From Candidatus Vecturithrix granuli (GTDB lineage Bacteria; Moduliflexota; Moduliflexia; Moduliflexales; Moduliflexaceae), in the NCBI GenBank assembly GCA_000739535.1, contig DF820463.1, positions 254,194 to 318,193 of the forward strand: 64,000 nt of DNA. The letters are read 5' to 3'. A program made the position numbers and the translations under genes. Below are positions 25,420 through 35,212 of this stretch, piece after piece (position 1 is the first letter of the stretch; every line of letters begins with the position of its first letter). The notes under the pieces were generated by a model. The model was given only the letters and a program-made list of their open reading frames with translations, searched no databases and was not told the origin of the DNA.

Positions 25420-25980
25420 TTATTCAGGTTTTTTCAGGATGAGTAACGCCTCTTCCACGCTCAGCACGTTGGCATACGTGGAAGCAAGAGCCGCCAGAAA
25501 TGCGCCGTGAACCTGTCTGGCCGGGATCATTTCGCTCTGGAAAGACAGCGAACGAGTTGCACAGGCGTCATGAACTACCAGGCATTCAAATCCGTAATCA
25601 AAGGCGGCGCGTGTTGTGGCTTCGACACATATATGGGTCATCATGCCGCAAAGAACAAGCCGCGTAATCTGTTTCTGCTGCAAATATTCCAATAGGCAGG
25701 TTTCTCGAAAACTGTTCGGATAATGTTTTTGAATCATAAGTTCATCCGCCAACGGTTGAACATGCGAATGAATCTTGACTCCTTCGGTCTCAGGCAGAAA
25801 AAACGCTGCTCCGGGGCGAACGGAAATATGTTGAATATGAACAACAGGCAATTGCTGCTCCCGGAAGTAGGTTAACATCTGTTGAGCCTGAAGACTGGCT
25901 TCAACACTCCCTTCCAATTCCATTTTGCCATTTGGAAAATAATCATTCTGAATATCAATAAGAATAAGCGCTGTTTTCAT
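25420..25980 (-). CDS. isochorismatase-like cysteine hydrolase
   Basis: 186 residues. The Asp-Lys-Cys triad is visible: Asp9 in LILIDIQNDYF, Lys85 in IQKHYPNSF, and Cys118 in GMMTHICVEAT with the preceding cis-peptide region. The family hydrolyses amides or vinyl ethers such as nicotinamide, N-carbamoylsarcosine or isochorismate; which one is not shown by sequence. Single gene between a hairpin repeat and a SanA-like gene. Confidence 0.88.
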   Translation of the reverse strand: MKTALILIDIQNDYFPNGKMELEGSVEASLQAQQMLTYFREQQLPVVHIQHISVRPGAAFFLPETEGVKIHSHVQPLADELMIQKHYPNSFRETCLLEYLQQKQITRLVLCGMMTHICVEATTRAAFDYGFECLVVHDACATRSLSFQSEMIPARQVHGAFLAALASTYANVLSVEEALLILKKPE

Positions 25981-26102
25981 GAATATCCTTTCTCATTTTA
26001 ATGGTTGTTTTACATTGAAATGTCAGAAATCTTCAGGAGGGCAAAGGTCTCATTTTCGTTACAAAAGCTCAATTTTTACCTTCCATCAGTGCTTGTACTC
26101 GT

Positions 26103-26765
26103 TTAATCTACAGTATTTCGTCCATCTCCGGTAATCGGAATGACTTTTCCCAGATATTTCGGTTGAGTATGCCACAGGTGAACATCAAGGAACGCTTTAA
26201 CTCGTGCGAACATTTCCCGCACAACAGACTTCATCTGCGAGGTTGGCATATATACCCGCCGGTCAGCCGCAAGGCCGACCGCATCAAGGCCAAGTTGTTG
26301 AGCGATATACACAGCGCGAGCCAGATGGAATTTCTGTGTCACCACGATCACATTTTGAACCTGAAACACGTCTCTGGCCCGATACATACTGGCGTAAGTG
26401 TTAAATCCGGCGTGATCCATGAAGATGTCTTCCTCTGGGACACCATGTTTGAGCAAATAAACGCGCATCGCATTGACTTCATCGTAATCCTTTTGCCCAT
26501 GATCGCCGGACAACAGAAGCTTTTGCACGGTTCCCCCGCGATAGAGTTCCAATCCGGTAAGCACACGATCTTCGAGCATGTGAGAAAGCCTGCCGCCAGA
26601 ATGCACTTTGGCCCCTAAAATCAAAGCTGCATAAGCCTTTGGAACCGTTTGCCCCTGCTCATAAATAACGTGACCGGCGGTTTTGCTGATATACAGATTG
26701 ATCCCGCTTATCCCTCCTGCAAACAAAAGCATTGCTATGCCAATAACATACATCATCGGTTTCAT
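26103..26765 (-). CDS. SanA/YdcF-like DUF218 membrane protein
   Basis: 220 residues. One N-terminal membrane helix (MYVIGIAMLLFAGGISG), then the DUF218 core: AALILGAKV, LLLSGDHG, VPEEDIFMDHAGFNTYAS, VIVVTQKFHLARAVYIAQ, and GLAADRR. SanA is linked in enteric bacteria to envelope barrier function and vancomycin exclusion. The domain faces the periplasm by the positive-inside rule. Ends about 100 bp from the isochorismatase-like gene on the same strand. Confidence 0.85.
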   Translation of the reverse strand: MKPMMYVIGIAMLLFAGGISGINLYISKTAGHVIYEQGQTVPKAYAALILGAKVHSGGRLSHMLEDRVLTGLELYRGGTVQKLLLSGDHGQKDYDEVNAMRVYLLKHGVPEEDIFMDHAGFNTYASMYRARDVFQVQNVIVVTQKFHLARAVYIAQQLGLDAVGLAADRRVYMPTSQMKSVVREMFARVKAFLDVHLWHTQPKYLGKVIPITGDGRNTVD

Positions 26766-26919
26766 ACTTCTCCATCGGCTCTTACAGCATCATTCAGTTC
26801 AGTTGACCTTCCTCTGCCAAAGCCAAAGATGAACTTTGACACTCCTCTGTCCCATCTGTCTGAACTGACGTTTTTCATCAAGACTTTTTTTCATAGATTA
26901 CTCATATTCATAAGTTTCA

Positions 26920-26948
26920 TTGACAAATTTTCTTCTCTAATGTAGTAT
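26920..26948 (+). promoter_or_regulatory. candidate promoter of the UPF0173 hydrolase
   Basis: TTGACA (26920-26925), 17-base spacer, TAGTAT (26943-26948), about 60 bp before the start codon; the region is AT-rich. Confidence 0.6.
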
Positions 26949-27010
26949 TATATAGAGTAAAATCCGAATTGCTGTCGTAAGAACTTTATATTCATCAAGG
27001 AGGGAAGAGT

Positions 27011-27631
27011 ATGATTGAGAACATTACCTGGTATGGACATGCAACGATGAAATTTCGGGGGGAAAAAATTGTCTATATCGATCCGTATGAGTTGAAGGGT
27101 TCAGCTTATGAACCGGCAGATATTGTGCTCATTACCCATGATCATTATGACCACTGCTCGCCGCAAGATATAGAAAAAGTAGCAAAGGCCGACACTGTGA
27201 TCATTGCTCCGGCAAGCTGCCAATCTCAACTTTCAGGGAAAATCAAAATCATTGCGGCAGGGGAGAAAATGATCGAACAAGGTGTGCAGATTGAAGCGGT
27301 TCCGGCCTATAATATCGGCAAAAAATTTCATCCTAAATCTGCCGGTGGCGTAGGGTATATCGTGACGCTCAACGGTAAGCGGATTTATCAGGCCGGAGAC
27401 GCCGATTTTATTCCGGAAATGAAACAGATTACGGCTGATATTGCGATCTTGCCGATTGGGGGCACTTATACGATGACGGCTGCCGAAGCCGCTGAAGCTG
27501 CAAATGCCATCAATCCGGAGATCGCGATTCCGATGCACTTTGGCGCAATTATCGGGTCAAAGAAGGATGCGGAGGAATTTAAAAAGCGAACGAATGTGCG
27601 TGTCGAGATTTTGACGCCGGAGAAAAATTAA
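27011..27631 (+). CDS. UPF0173 metal-dependent hydrolase (beta-lactamase fold)
   Basis: 206 residues. ITWYGHATMKF and IDPY open the fold; THDHYDHCSP is the HxHxDH zinc site; GDADF and PMHFGAIIGS supply further metal ligands. UPF0173 enzymes are small metallo-beta-lactamase-fold hydrolases of unestablished substrate. A strong AAGGAGGG ribosome site precedes the ATG. A hairpin terminator closes the gene, so it is monocistronic. Confidence 0.9.
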   Translation: MIENITWYGHATMKFRGEKIVYIDPYELKGSAYEPADIVLITHDHYDHCSPQDIEKVAKADTVIIAPASCQSQLSGKIKIIAAGEKMIEQGVQIEAVPAYNIGKKFHPKSAGGVGYIVTLNGKRIYQAGDADFIPEMKQITADIAILPIGGTYTMTAAEAAEAANAINPEIAIPMHFGAIIGSKKDAEEFKKRTNVRVEILTPEKN

Positions 27632-27654
27632 GATGTGAATCTTTCGGAATTTTT

Positions 27655-27687
27655 AAAAACCGGGGTTCTTGAAGAAACCCGGTTTTT
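27655..27687 (+). terminator. hairpin terminator, ACCGGG/CCCGGT type
   Basis: AAAACCGGGGTTCTT pairs with GAAGAAACCCGGTTTT and ends in five T. Similar hairpins are at 39351-39381 and 57985-58017. Confidence 0.85.
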
Positions 27688-27795
27688 CTGCCTGAAAATT
27701 GAGTAAAAGAAATATTACTCTAAATAATCGGGGGGGCTGTTCGTACACGATGCTTTTCAGCGCGAGTTTGAAGACAGGTCATCCATTGGTGCAGC

Positions 27796-29316
27796 ATGGC
27801 GATTAGTAACCTTATCCAGGATTATATTTTTATTTCTCTTTTCGCATTTTTCATCAGTGTTATCCTGACCCCAATTATCAGAAACCGGTGTCAGCAAAGA
27901 AATGTGTTAGATTTCCCAACGCTCGCCCGGAAAATTCATACGCATCCGATCCCAAGATTAGGCGGCATTGCGATTTATTTCGGATTCTTTCTGTCGCTCT
28001 TGAGTATTTTTCTCGCCGATGGGCCTGTTCATTCACTGTTTATTGCCCACCTTGATATCCTGTTGAGCCTGCTTGTTACAAGCAGCCTTATTTTCGTAAT
28101 CGGTATCTACGATGATATTCACGGAGCAACCGTATTCCAGAAATTAAGCGTCCAGACGCTAGCAGCGATTTTGATCTATTTTTTAGGATTTAAGATTAAT
28201 ATTATCGCTATCCCCTTTGTGGGGCAGGTTAATTTGGGTATATGGGGCTTTCCTCTCACCATTCTTTGGTTTGTGGGCGTTACGAACGCAATTAATTTCA
28301 CGGACGGGGTTGACGGGGTAGCCAGCGGAGTCGGGTTTTTTTCCGTTTCAACCATCTTTATTCTTTCGCTCTTTCTGCATCATACTCTGACAGCCTGTTT
28401 TGCGGCCGCACTTGCAGGAGGAATTTTCGGATTTGCCCTGTACAACTTTGCCCCAGCCTCTATTTTTATGGGAGATTCCGGGAGTTTATTTATTGGCTTC
28501 GTGATTGCCGCCATTTCATTACACGGATCCCAGAAAAGTTCCACAGCAGTCGTGCTGCTGATCCCGATTGTCGCATTAGGCGTTCCGATTGCCGATACAC
28601 TGCTGGCCATTATCCGGCGTGTCGGAAAAGGACGGTCGCCCTTTACGGCTGATAAAGAGCATATTCATCATAAACTCCTGGGCATGGGATTTTCATCAAG
28701 ACAGGTTGCGTTCATTTTGTATGGGGTCTGTTGTCTGCTCGGAATCACGGCTCTCTTAATGACCGCGGTGAATAATCAGGTTCTCACCCTCATCTTACTC
28801 ATTTTAAGCGTGATGACCATTGGTGGCATGAAGATGCTCGGCTATACCACGAATATGATGGAAGTAAGCACTTTAGCGAAAAAACGTATTCAAGAAAAAA
28901 AGGAGTTTCTCAGAAAACAAAAATCAGCGCAGGAGATTCTGGAAGAGATTCAAACAACGACTGATGGGGTCATGCTCAAAAAATTGCTGATCCGATATCT
29001 TGAAAGTTTGGAATTTGATACAGGAAAAATCGCGTTCTCTAGCATAAGGAAAACGTTTGAAAAAGCGCGAGGTGTAAATTTTTCTGTCCGTCTCTCCTGG
29101 CTCAGCCCCCGCTGCGAAGAACAAAACCTTCCTCACAATCAGATCTGGAAAATTCAAATCCCTTTAGTCTGTCACAATCAGAGTATTGGAGAATTGGAAA
29201 TTGGAAAATACCTTGCTCCCGAAGTCTCATCCCTCGAAACGCTGTTCTTTGCCGAGCATCTTAAATATGCCATCGAATATGCTTTGACACATCATCAGAA
29301 GCATAGCGCGTACTAA
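27796..29316 (+). CDS. undecaprenyl-phosphate sugar-1-phosphate transferase, WecA/TagO type, with extra C-terminal domain
   Basis: 506 residues. About eleven membrane helices cover residues 1-350. Active-site marks are NFTDGVDGVASG, GDSGSLFIGF and HIHHKLL, the D-rich and His loops of the MraY/WecA family. It moves a sugar-1-phosphate (often GlcNAc) from a UDP-sugar to undecaprenyl phosphate to start an O-antigen, capsule or teichoic-type polymer. The extra 150-residue cytoplasmic tail (after QEKKEFLRKQK) is not part of the usual enzyme and has no recognised fold. It faces the Wzc-like kinase gene convergently. Confidence 0.88.
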   Translation: MAISNLIQDYIFISLFAFFISVILTPIIRNRCQQRNVLDFPTLARKIHTHPIPRLGGIAIYFGFFLSLLSIFLADGPVHSLFIAHLDILLSLLVTSSLIFVIGIYDDIHGATVFQKLSVQTLAAILIYFLGFKINIIAIPFVGQVNLGIWGFPLTILWFVGVTNAINFTDGVDGVASGVGFFSVSTIFILSLFLHHTLTACFAAALAGGIFGFALYNFAPASIFMGDSGSLFIGFVIAAISLHGSQKSSTAVVLLIPIVALGVPIADTLLAIIRRVGKGRSPFTADKEHIHHKLLGMGFSSRQVAFILYGVCCLLGITALLMTAVNNQVLTLILLILSVMTIGGMKMLGYTTNMMEVSTLAKKRIQEKKEFLRKQKSAQEILEEIQTTTDGVMLKKLLIRYLESLEFDTGKIAFSSIRKTFEKARGVNFSVRLSWLSPRCEEQNLPHNQIWKIQIPLVCHNQSIGELEIGKYLAPEVSSLETLFFAEHLKYAIEYALTHHQKHSAY

Positions 29317-29328
29317 CAACCAGACCCA

Positions 29329-29361
29329 AAAAGCCAGGTTTTTGAGAAAAACCTGGCTTTT
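29329..29361. terminator. bidirectional hairpin terminator between converging genes
   Basis: AAAAGCCAGGTTTTT / AAAAACCTGGCTTTT is symmetric, with T-runs on both strands. It can serve both the WecA-like gene and the Wzc-like gene. Confidence 0.8.
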
Positions 29362-29395
29362 CATAGTCAAGTCAGACAGATTTTCATAGACCTCT

Positions 29396-31804
29396 TTATG
29401 AAGAGCCTTGTTGAGGCTTGTCAGAAGGTTCGATAGAGCTTCCTTTTTTCATCAGGTTAGCGGCCTGTAAAACTTTCTGTGGATACTTTATCGGCAACCG
29501 AGTCTCCTTGGTGGCCTGATTTAATTCATTTTGATCGCGATGATAATAATAATTGTGATAATAAGAATAGTAATAGTAATTATCCTTTTTCAGATCGACA
29601 CTGTTCAGTACGCCTCCCAAAATATTCGCCTTGACATCCAGAAGTTGTTCGCGCGCGCGACGTACCACATCTCGCCCTGTTTCCCCGGCCCGGATAATTA
29701 TGATAACCCCTCCGGCAATCTGGCTTAAAATGACAGGATCGGTGACGACGTTCACTGGCGGAGAATCAATCAAAATTTTATCATACACTTTGCTCAGAGC
29801 CTCAATTAAGCGTCGTGTTCGTTCGGAACCCAATAATTCTGACGGATTCGGAGGAATTTTTCCGCAGGGGATCAGATCTAAATTCGGAATTTTCGTGCGT
29901 TTCACCGTAATACGTAAGCCGTTTGTTCCCAAATTGGCAATCATATCTGTAATCCCTTGTTCATGTTCGGCAATATTAAAAATTTTGTGCATGCGAGGTT
30001 TCCGCAGATCGCAATCAATAATTAATGTTTTACTCCCACTTTGGGCCATGGTTACTGCGAGATTCGCCACAGTAATGCTTTTCCCTTCCGTTGGTCCCGC
30101 ACTTGTGACCAGCAAAACCGGGCCACGCTCAAGGGAGGAAAAGAGCACGTTGGTCCGTAAACTTCGATACGCTTCAGAAACTGTTGATTTCGGATCAAAT
30201 GCCGCCACCAGTTCTATTGAATAAGGACTGCTATTGAGAAGTGCAGGATGTTCGTAGGAGACTTTTGGGATAAAACCGAGAAAAGGAATATTTACATATT
30301 GCTTAATATCTTCCGGCGTTTTAATGCTATTATCAATGTATTCAAAAAAGAACGCCAGAGCTGTTCCCAGCACAGCCCCCATCACCATTGCCAAAAAGAT
30401 ATTCAATTTTTTCCGGGGAGCGACAGGATAATTCGGAATGCTTGCCTGGTCAATAATGCGAATATTGCTGGTCTCCAGTTGTTCGGTCACAGAAGTTTCT
30501 TTGGTGCGTTGCAATAATGCATCATAGACCCGTTTATTACTTTGCACTTCTCGATCCAGAACTCCGTACTGGATCGATTTTTCATTGAGGTCTAGCGCTT
30601 CGCGTTTCTGCTCTTCAAGGGCCGCTGTCATCTCCTGTTCCTGGGCCAGGGCCAGATCATATTCGTTTTTGATACTTGTCACAATTCGACTGATTTCAGA
30701 ATTGATCCGATTACGAACCGAGTCAATTTGGGAACGTAAGGCAATCACATTCGGGTGCTTGTTGCGAAATTTTTTGAGCAAATCGGAGAGTTCGCTCTCT
30801 AAGGTTGACAATTCAACTTTTAAGCGTTGAATCAACGGATTATTGATCACCTGGGAAATAGATTCTAATTTCTCGATCGCCTTTGCATTTGAACTGGATT
30901 CAACAGCCGCCAGATATTCCTGAATCTGATTATATTGGGTCTCTGCAGTAATCCGTTTGATTCTAGCGTTATTCACCGCTGTGTTGAGTTCCGACAATTT
31001 TTGCATCACCATATTTTGCCGGTCTTCAAATGAGATAATCGCATGCTGTTCTTTGTATTGAAACAAAGCGTTCTCCGAATCGGCAACTTTTTGCTGCGTG
31101 ACTTTTAATTGTTCTGCTAACCACCCTACAGCATCTTTTGACGCTGATAATTTCGCTTCAAGGTTTTGCTGAATATAAGTTGCAACAAGAGTATTTGCAA
31201 TATTCGCGGCTAATTTCGGATCCGTTGAAAAAGCGTTGACATCAACTAAACGGCTGCCTTTGATGGGTTCTATTGTAATCATATCATTTAAGAAATGATC
31301 AATCGCCTGTTGTTCTCTGGCTCGATTTTGCGCTTCTTCAGAAAGTGATTCACGCAATCCAAGCAATACTATCAAACCGGAAACCAACCCTCGAATGGAA
31401 AAACTTCGCGATTCGGTCTGCATGGCCTGTTCCATGAGTCCGAGCTTTTCAAGTACCTCTTTGGCGAGGGTGCGACTTTTCAGGATAGTATATTGGGTTT
31501 GATAATAATCCGTATCAGAAGTATCTAACGCCAGGACCTCTTTAAATGATAAAACGTTCGGCGTTTCTTTCTCAATTAGAATCCTGGTAGTAGCTCGATA
31601 TATCGGAGATTTCAGAAATGTGGTAATGGCGACGCTGACAACGACAATCACAAAAAATGTCAGAATCACCCATTGGCGTTTTTTAATGATACGAAGATAG
31701 TCTCGTAAGTGAACTTCTTCTTGAAACACGTCTTTTCCCCCTTTTGTCTTTGGAAAATCTGTTTTCTTACCCTCCTCACAAGGTATCATTCTCGATTCGT
31801 TCAA
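29396..31804 (-). CDS. polysaccharide co-polymerase / tyrosine autokinase, Wzc type
   Basis: 802 residues. Wzz domain with two membrane helices (about 45-65 and 480-500), a long periplasmic coiled coil, then a BY-kinase with AGPTEGKSITVANLAV (Walker A, Lys575), IIDCDLRKPRMH (Walker A') and KILIDSPPV (Walker B). The C-terminus has a tyrosine cluster (NYYYYSYYHNYYY), the autophosphorylation site typical of the class. It controls chain length and export of capsule or exopolysaccharide. The tail beyond the cluster is longer than usual. Confidence 0.93.
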   Translation of the reverse strand: MNESRMIPCEEGKKTDFPKTKGGKDVFQEEVHLRDYLRIIKKRQWVILTFFVIVVVSVAITTFLKSPIYRATTRILIEKETPNVLSFKEVLALDTSDTDYYQTQYTILKSRTLAKEVLEKLGLMEQAMQTESRSFSIRGLVSGLIVLLGLRESLSEEAQNRAREQQAIDHFLNDMITIEPIKGSRLVDVNAFSTDPKLAANIANTLVATYIQQNLEAKLSASKDAVGWLAEQLKVTQQKVADSENALFQYKEQHAIISFEDRQNMVMQKLSELNTAVNNARIKRITAETQYNQIQEYLAAVESSSNAKAIEKLESISQVINNPLIQRLKVELSTLESELSDLLKKFRNKHPNVIALRSQIDSVRNRINSEISRIVTSIKNEYDLALAQEQEMTAALEEQKREALDLNEKSIQYGVLDREVQSNKRVYDALLQRTKETSVTEQLETSNIRIIDQASIPNYPVAPRKKLNIFLAMVMGAVLGTALAFFFEYIDNSIKTPEDIKQYVNIPFLGFIPKVSYEHPALLNSSPYSIELVAAFDPKSTVSEAYRSLRTNVLFSSLERGPVLLVTSAGPTEGKSITVANLAVTMAQSGSKTLIIDCDLRKPRMHKIFNIAEHEQGITDMIANLGTNGLRITVKRTKIPNLDLIPCGKIPPNPSELLGSERTRRLIEALSKVYDKILIDSPPVNVVTDPVILSQIAGGVIIIIRAGETGRDVVRRAREQLLDVKANILGGVLNSVDLKKDNYYYYSYYHNYYYHRDQNELNQATKETRLPIKYPQKVLQAANLMKKGSSIEPSDKPQQGSS

Positions 31805-31818
31805 AACGAGTAGGTAGT

Positions 31819-31920
31819 GGTTAAATGGTAAGTGATGCCCGCTCGTTGAGCGAAGTCGAAACGAGCCGCTCAGTGTTCCCTTCGACTTCGCTCAGGGAAC
31901 GCATCACTTACCATTTAACC
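31819..31920. repeat. compound inverted repeat upstream of the Wzc-like gene
   Basis: Outer arms 31819-31838 and 31901-31920 are 20-bp exact complements. Inside lie two smaller hairpins (31842-31865 and 31875-31900), both built around GAGCGAAGTCGAA. The rest of the 31805-32328 gap is AT-rich; I see no gene in it. Confidence 0.75.
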
Positions 31921-32328
31921 ATTACCAACGAGTAAATTTAAAAGGATAGTGTCACACTCTTTATATTCCTGTCAAATAAAAAATCTTTCCTATAAGAATA
32001 AGACGTAAGAGACTTGCACAGAAAGACATTTGAAGATTGTCAATTATGATTTCAGCAAAAATAAATCAGGAGTGTTGTTTCGATAGTTTGTATAACACCT
32101 GTAAACAGAGAAAGTAAGAGTACTTGACAGAAAATTTTCGCATTTCCTCGATTTCCTTCTTGACAAGGCAGATGCTTATGATAAAGTTATGTTGAATTTA
32201 GCTCAAGGGCTGATTTCTGGCGGAAAAGGGCGTGGGAAAACTCTTTTTCCCAAAACCCTTGAGGAAAGTAAAGGAAAGATGCAAGCGCTTTTTCAGGGGC
32301 CTCGGCTTCTGAGGAGGAACGGAATCTT

Positions 32329-32823
32329 ATGGATACATCAAATATGCTTAAACCCGGAAGTTCTTTGATTTTATCAGGAATAGTGATCCTGATGATTGTT
32401 GGCGTGACCTTACTCGTTGTTTCAGCAGGAATCGTCTTGATGGGATATGTCTTATCCTATGTGACAACCACGCTCTTCCACGCCACAACCATGAAATTTT
32501 TTCATTATGTCCTGGTTGTCCTGGCGATTAGCTGCACGGCAGGTTTAGGAATTCCGATTTTATTACTCGCACGAAATATCCAACGGTCAACTGAAAATTT
32601 TTCATTACTACAATTTGACGATGAGCTTGATGAAGATGAGGAATACGATGGCGGGGACGGTGATACGCTTGATGATGGCGCAGAACTGAATGAATTTCTG
32701 AAAAAGCTGCATAAAACTCGAAATATTGGGCCCTTTATTCCGTCTCCGAAAAGCATGGATGATCTGTGTCCCTGCGGAAGCGGTTTAAAATATAAAGATT
32801 GTTGTGGGAGATTTTGGGTATAA
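32329..32823 (+). CDS. membrane protein with C-terminal SEC-C zinc motif
   Basis: 164 residues. Two membrane helices (about 13-47 and 58-85), a very acidic linker (DDELDEDEEYDGGDGD), and a terminal SEC-C motif with CPCGSGLKYKDCCG. That zinc-binding tail is best known from SecA, where it binds SecB and ribosomes. Here it is tethered to a small membrane anchor, which is not a common layout. A GGAGGA ribosome site precedes the ATG. The role is unknown; an interaction with exported or nascent proteins is a guess. Confidence 0.7.
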   Translation: MDTSNMLKPGSSLILSGIVILMIVGVTLLVVSAGIVLMGYVLSYVTTTLFHATTMKFFHYVLVVLAISCTAGLGIPILLLARNIQRSTENFSLLQFDDELDEDEEYDGGDGDTLDDGAELNEFLKKLHKTRNIGPFIPSPKSMDDLCPCGSGLKYKDCCGRFWV

Positions 32824-32869
32824 TTCTGACGCAAAGGAGTGATCGTGTTTCAAAAACAGCGTGTTTGCC

Positions 32870-35212
32870 CTATAAATGTTTGATTTGGCGCATATCATCA
32901 ATCCGTTTCATGGCTTCAAGCAGAAGCCCATGTACATTCATGGTGACTGTTCGCTCAACATTGACCTCTCCAGGCATAAAACGGAAAGACGCATCATGCC
33001 ATGTCATGAGTCGAAAAAAGGCTTGTTCGCCTTTTAAGTTCTTGGTCATGGCATGGATCACGAGACCATTCTTAATAAAAATCTTGCCTTTATCATTCTG
33101 GTTATCAATGGTTAAAATGCCGGTTTTATTGGCGGTATATAACGTCTGAATTAATTCTTCCAGGCTGATGGTACTCAATTTTCCTACCAGCCCTTTGTGG
33201 AATTCTCCGCCTTGCGCTTTGGCACTTGTAAAATTGAGACGTTCAGAAAGAATGCGATGGAAATAGCGATTTAAGACTGGGTATTCAAGCAGAATATCAT
33301 TGAACCGCTCCTCGCTTAGTTTCAGGAGTTGGACATCTTCGATGCTAGTAATTGACGCTGAGGCTGGATTTCCAGTCAAGAGCGACATTTCCCCAAAGCA
33401 ATCACTGGTGCGCAAAATCGCCAATTCAATCTCTTTGCCGCCTTTACTCGGAATACCAACGGTCACGCTACCTTGTTTGATCACATAAAAGGCGTCTCCT
33501 TTTTGTCCTTTCTGAATAATGATCGTATTTTTCGAATATTCCTGTAATTCAAACCGATCCACAATCCGCTCAATCGCGCTCGTTGAAAGCGTCCGAAAGA
33601 GATCGCTTTCCAATAACACTTTTTTCGCTTCCAGGCGAAAAGCATCCATCTCTTCCCGATAGTTTTTGCTTTCCTCCAATTTTAAATTCAAGGCTTCGAA
33701 AATGTTTTTGGAGACTGTATAATATTCAAACATCACATCAACATTTTCCTGCATATTCAATAACAACGAAAGTCGGGCGAGTAACAACACGTTATGTTTA
33801 ATCGTATTCACTCGATATTTTTGGGCGATTTCCTGCGCCGTCAGGCCTGCAAAGCGCGTTAAGCGTTCTTTGAGAAATTCATCCTTAAAGAGCACAAGAT
33901 TTTGCTCGATATGTCCCAGTAGTTCCTGATATTTTTTGTGTTTTTCCGGTTCTTCCCACATCAAAATCTGAATGCCTTCTGCTTCCAGGACTTTTACAAG
34001 GGTTTTATGGCGTACAAGCACATCCTCAGCATTTTCATCGTCTTCGGAGGCCGCAATCGACGCTTCCAGCACTTTTCGGAATTCTCGAATGCGTTCATAG
34101 GGTTGGTAGGCGGCGAGTTCATCAGGATGAATCCCTGCCAGTTCATCACAGAGTCGCAAGCCAAGTTGTTCTTTATAGGGGTTCAATTTGATGCTCAACG
34201 CTTCGGAAATCCGTTTCGAGGTTTCATTATATTGTTCAAGAATATGAAGGTTATTCTGACTCTCCAGCAGCAGGGTGAAATGGGATAGTATCAACAGGTA
34301 GTGTTTGATCATGGTCGCATCATACTTGCGGGCAATGTCTCTGGGGCTCATTGAGGTAAATTGATTGAGCAGGGCTGTCACAAATATCGTTTTCTCCGGC
34401 CCGAGATAATTTTCGATTTCATTGAGAATTTCTTGGTATTTCCGATTCTCTTTGACGCTCAATGCTTGAATTCCAATCGCTTCCAGCACCTTCATTAAGG
34501 CATAGCGTCCTGTTTGCCGAGATTCTTCGGCATGTTCAACCTGCTCAACACCGACATCAAGCGAACTTTCCAAAATCGCCCGGAACTCTTCCAGTTCCTG
34601 GGGAGGATACGAGGCGATTTCCTCGGCGGTGATCGAGGAGAGTAATTCGCTGATTTCCTGGGCTCGTCGTCGAAGCAGAAGAAACGTCTCGCCAACTTTT
34701 GTCAGAACATGCTGAAGGGTGTGTAATTCTTGTTGAAGCCGTTTGTGTTTTTCAGTCAAAATTTGCTGATAGTCTAGTAAGGATCGCTGATAATGAACAA
34801 CGGTTGAATAGGAAGTTCTGGCAATGTTATCAGGCGTGGTATTGGTCAAGCGATGGAAAAGGTCGCGCACAAAATCGGTCTTTAACCTGATCGCGGTCGT
34901 GATTTTCCGCAGAATTTCAGCATACCGTCGGAAATTATAGGATTTATGCCCCTCTTTCTGTAAAATGACGCGCATTTCCTCTGAGATGAGCTGCCTGTAC
35001 GATTCCAAAATTTTCAGGTTATAGGTGGTATTCTGGACAATGAGCGTGACATCTGATGGCAGAGATTTCACAATCTTTTCTGCTGTCATGGTGCTGTCGT
35101 CATCATCAACAAGGATTTCAAAATCAATAACATTATTCGCCTCTTCGAGAAGAGACGCATTCCCATTTCCATCATGATACATATTCATGAGATGTTGTTT
35201 TTCCAATTCCAT
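32870..35212 (-). CDS. repeat-helical / cyclic-nucleotide-binding / PATAN (DUF4388) regulator
   Basis: 780 residues. Helical region 97-512 contains internal repeats in the order A-B-A-B-A. Unit A shows KYQEIL..IE..L, IA.KY and IKH.LLIL; unit B shows EEI..Y.P, EFR..LE and KVLEA.GIQ. A cNMP domain (about 535-650; FGEMSLLTGNPASASI is the phosphate-binding cassette) and a PATAN/DUF4388 domain (about 670-775; GILTIDNQNDKGKIFIKNGLVIHA) follow. The cassette has Ala where Arg usually contacts the phosphate, so ligand binding is uncertain. PATAN domains are linked to gliding and signalling proteins. Probably cytoplasmic scaffold or sensor. Confidence 0.75.
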   Translation of the reverse strand: MELEKQHLMNMYHDGNGNASLLEEANNVIDFEILVDDDDSTMTAEKIVKSLPSDVTLIVQNTTYNLKILESYRQLISEEMRVILQKEGHKSYNFRRYAEILRKITTAIRLKTDFVRDLFHRLTNTTPDNIARTSYSTVVHYQRSLLDYQQILTEKHKRLQQELHTLQHVLTKVGETFLLLRRRAQEISELLSSITAEEIASYPPQELEEFRAILESSLDVGVEQVEHAEESRQTGRYALMKVLEAIGIQALSVKENRKYQEILNEIENYLGPEKTIFVTALLNQFTSMSPRDIARKYDATMIKHYLLILSHFTLLLESQNNLHILEQYNETSKRISEALSIKLNPYKEQLGLRLCDELAGIHPDELAAYQPYERIREFRKVLEASIAASEDDENAEDVLVRHKTLVKVLEAEGIQILMWEEPEKHKKYQELLGHIEQNLVLFKDEFLKERLTRFAGLTAQEIAQKYRVNTIKHNVLLLARLSLLLNMQENVDVMFEYYTVSKNIFEALNLKLEESKNYREEMDAFRLEAKKVLLESDLFRTLSTSAIERIVDRFELQEYSKNTIIIQKGQKGDAFYVIKQGSVTVGIPSKGGKEIELAILRTSDCFGEMSLLTGNPASASITSIEDVQLLKLSEERFNDILLEYPVLNRYFHRILSERLNFTSAKAQGGEFHKGLVGKLSTISLEELIQTLYTANKTGILTIDNQNDKGKIFIKNGLVIHAMTKNLKGEQAFFRLMTWHDASFRFMPGEVNVERTVTMNVHGLLLEAMKRIDDMRQIKHL

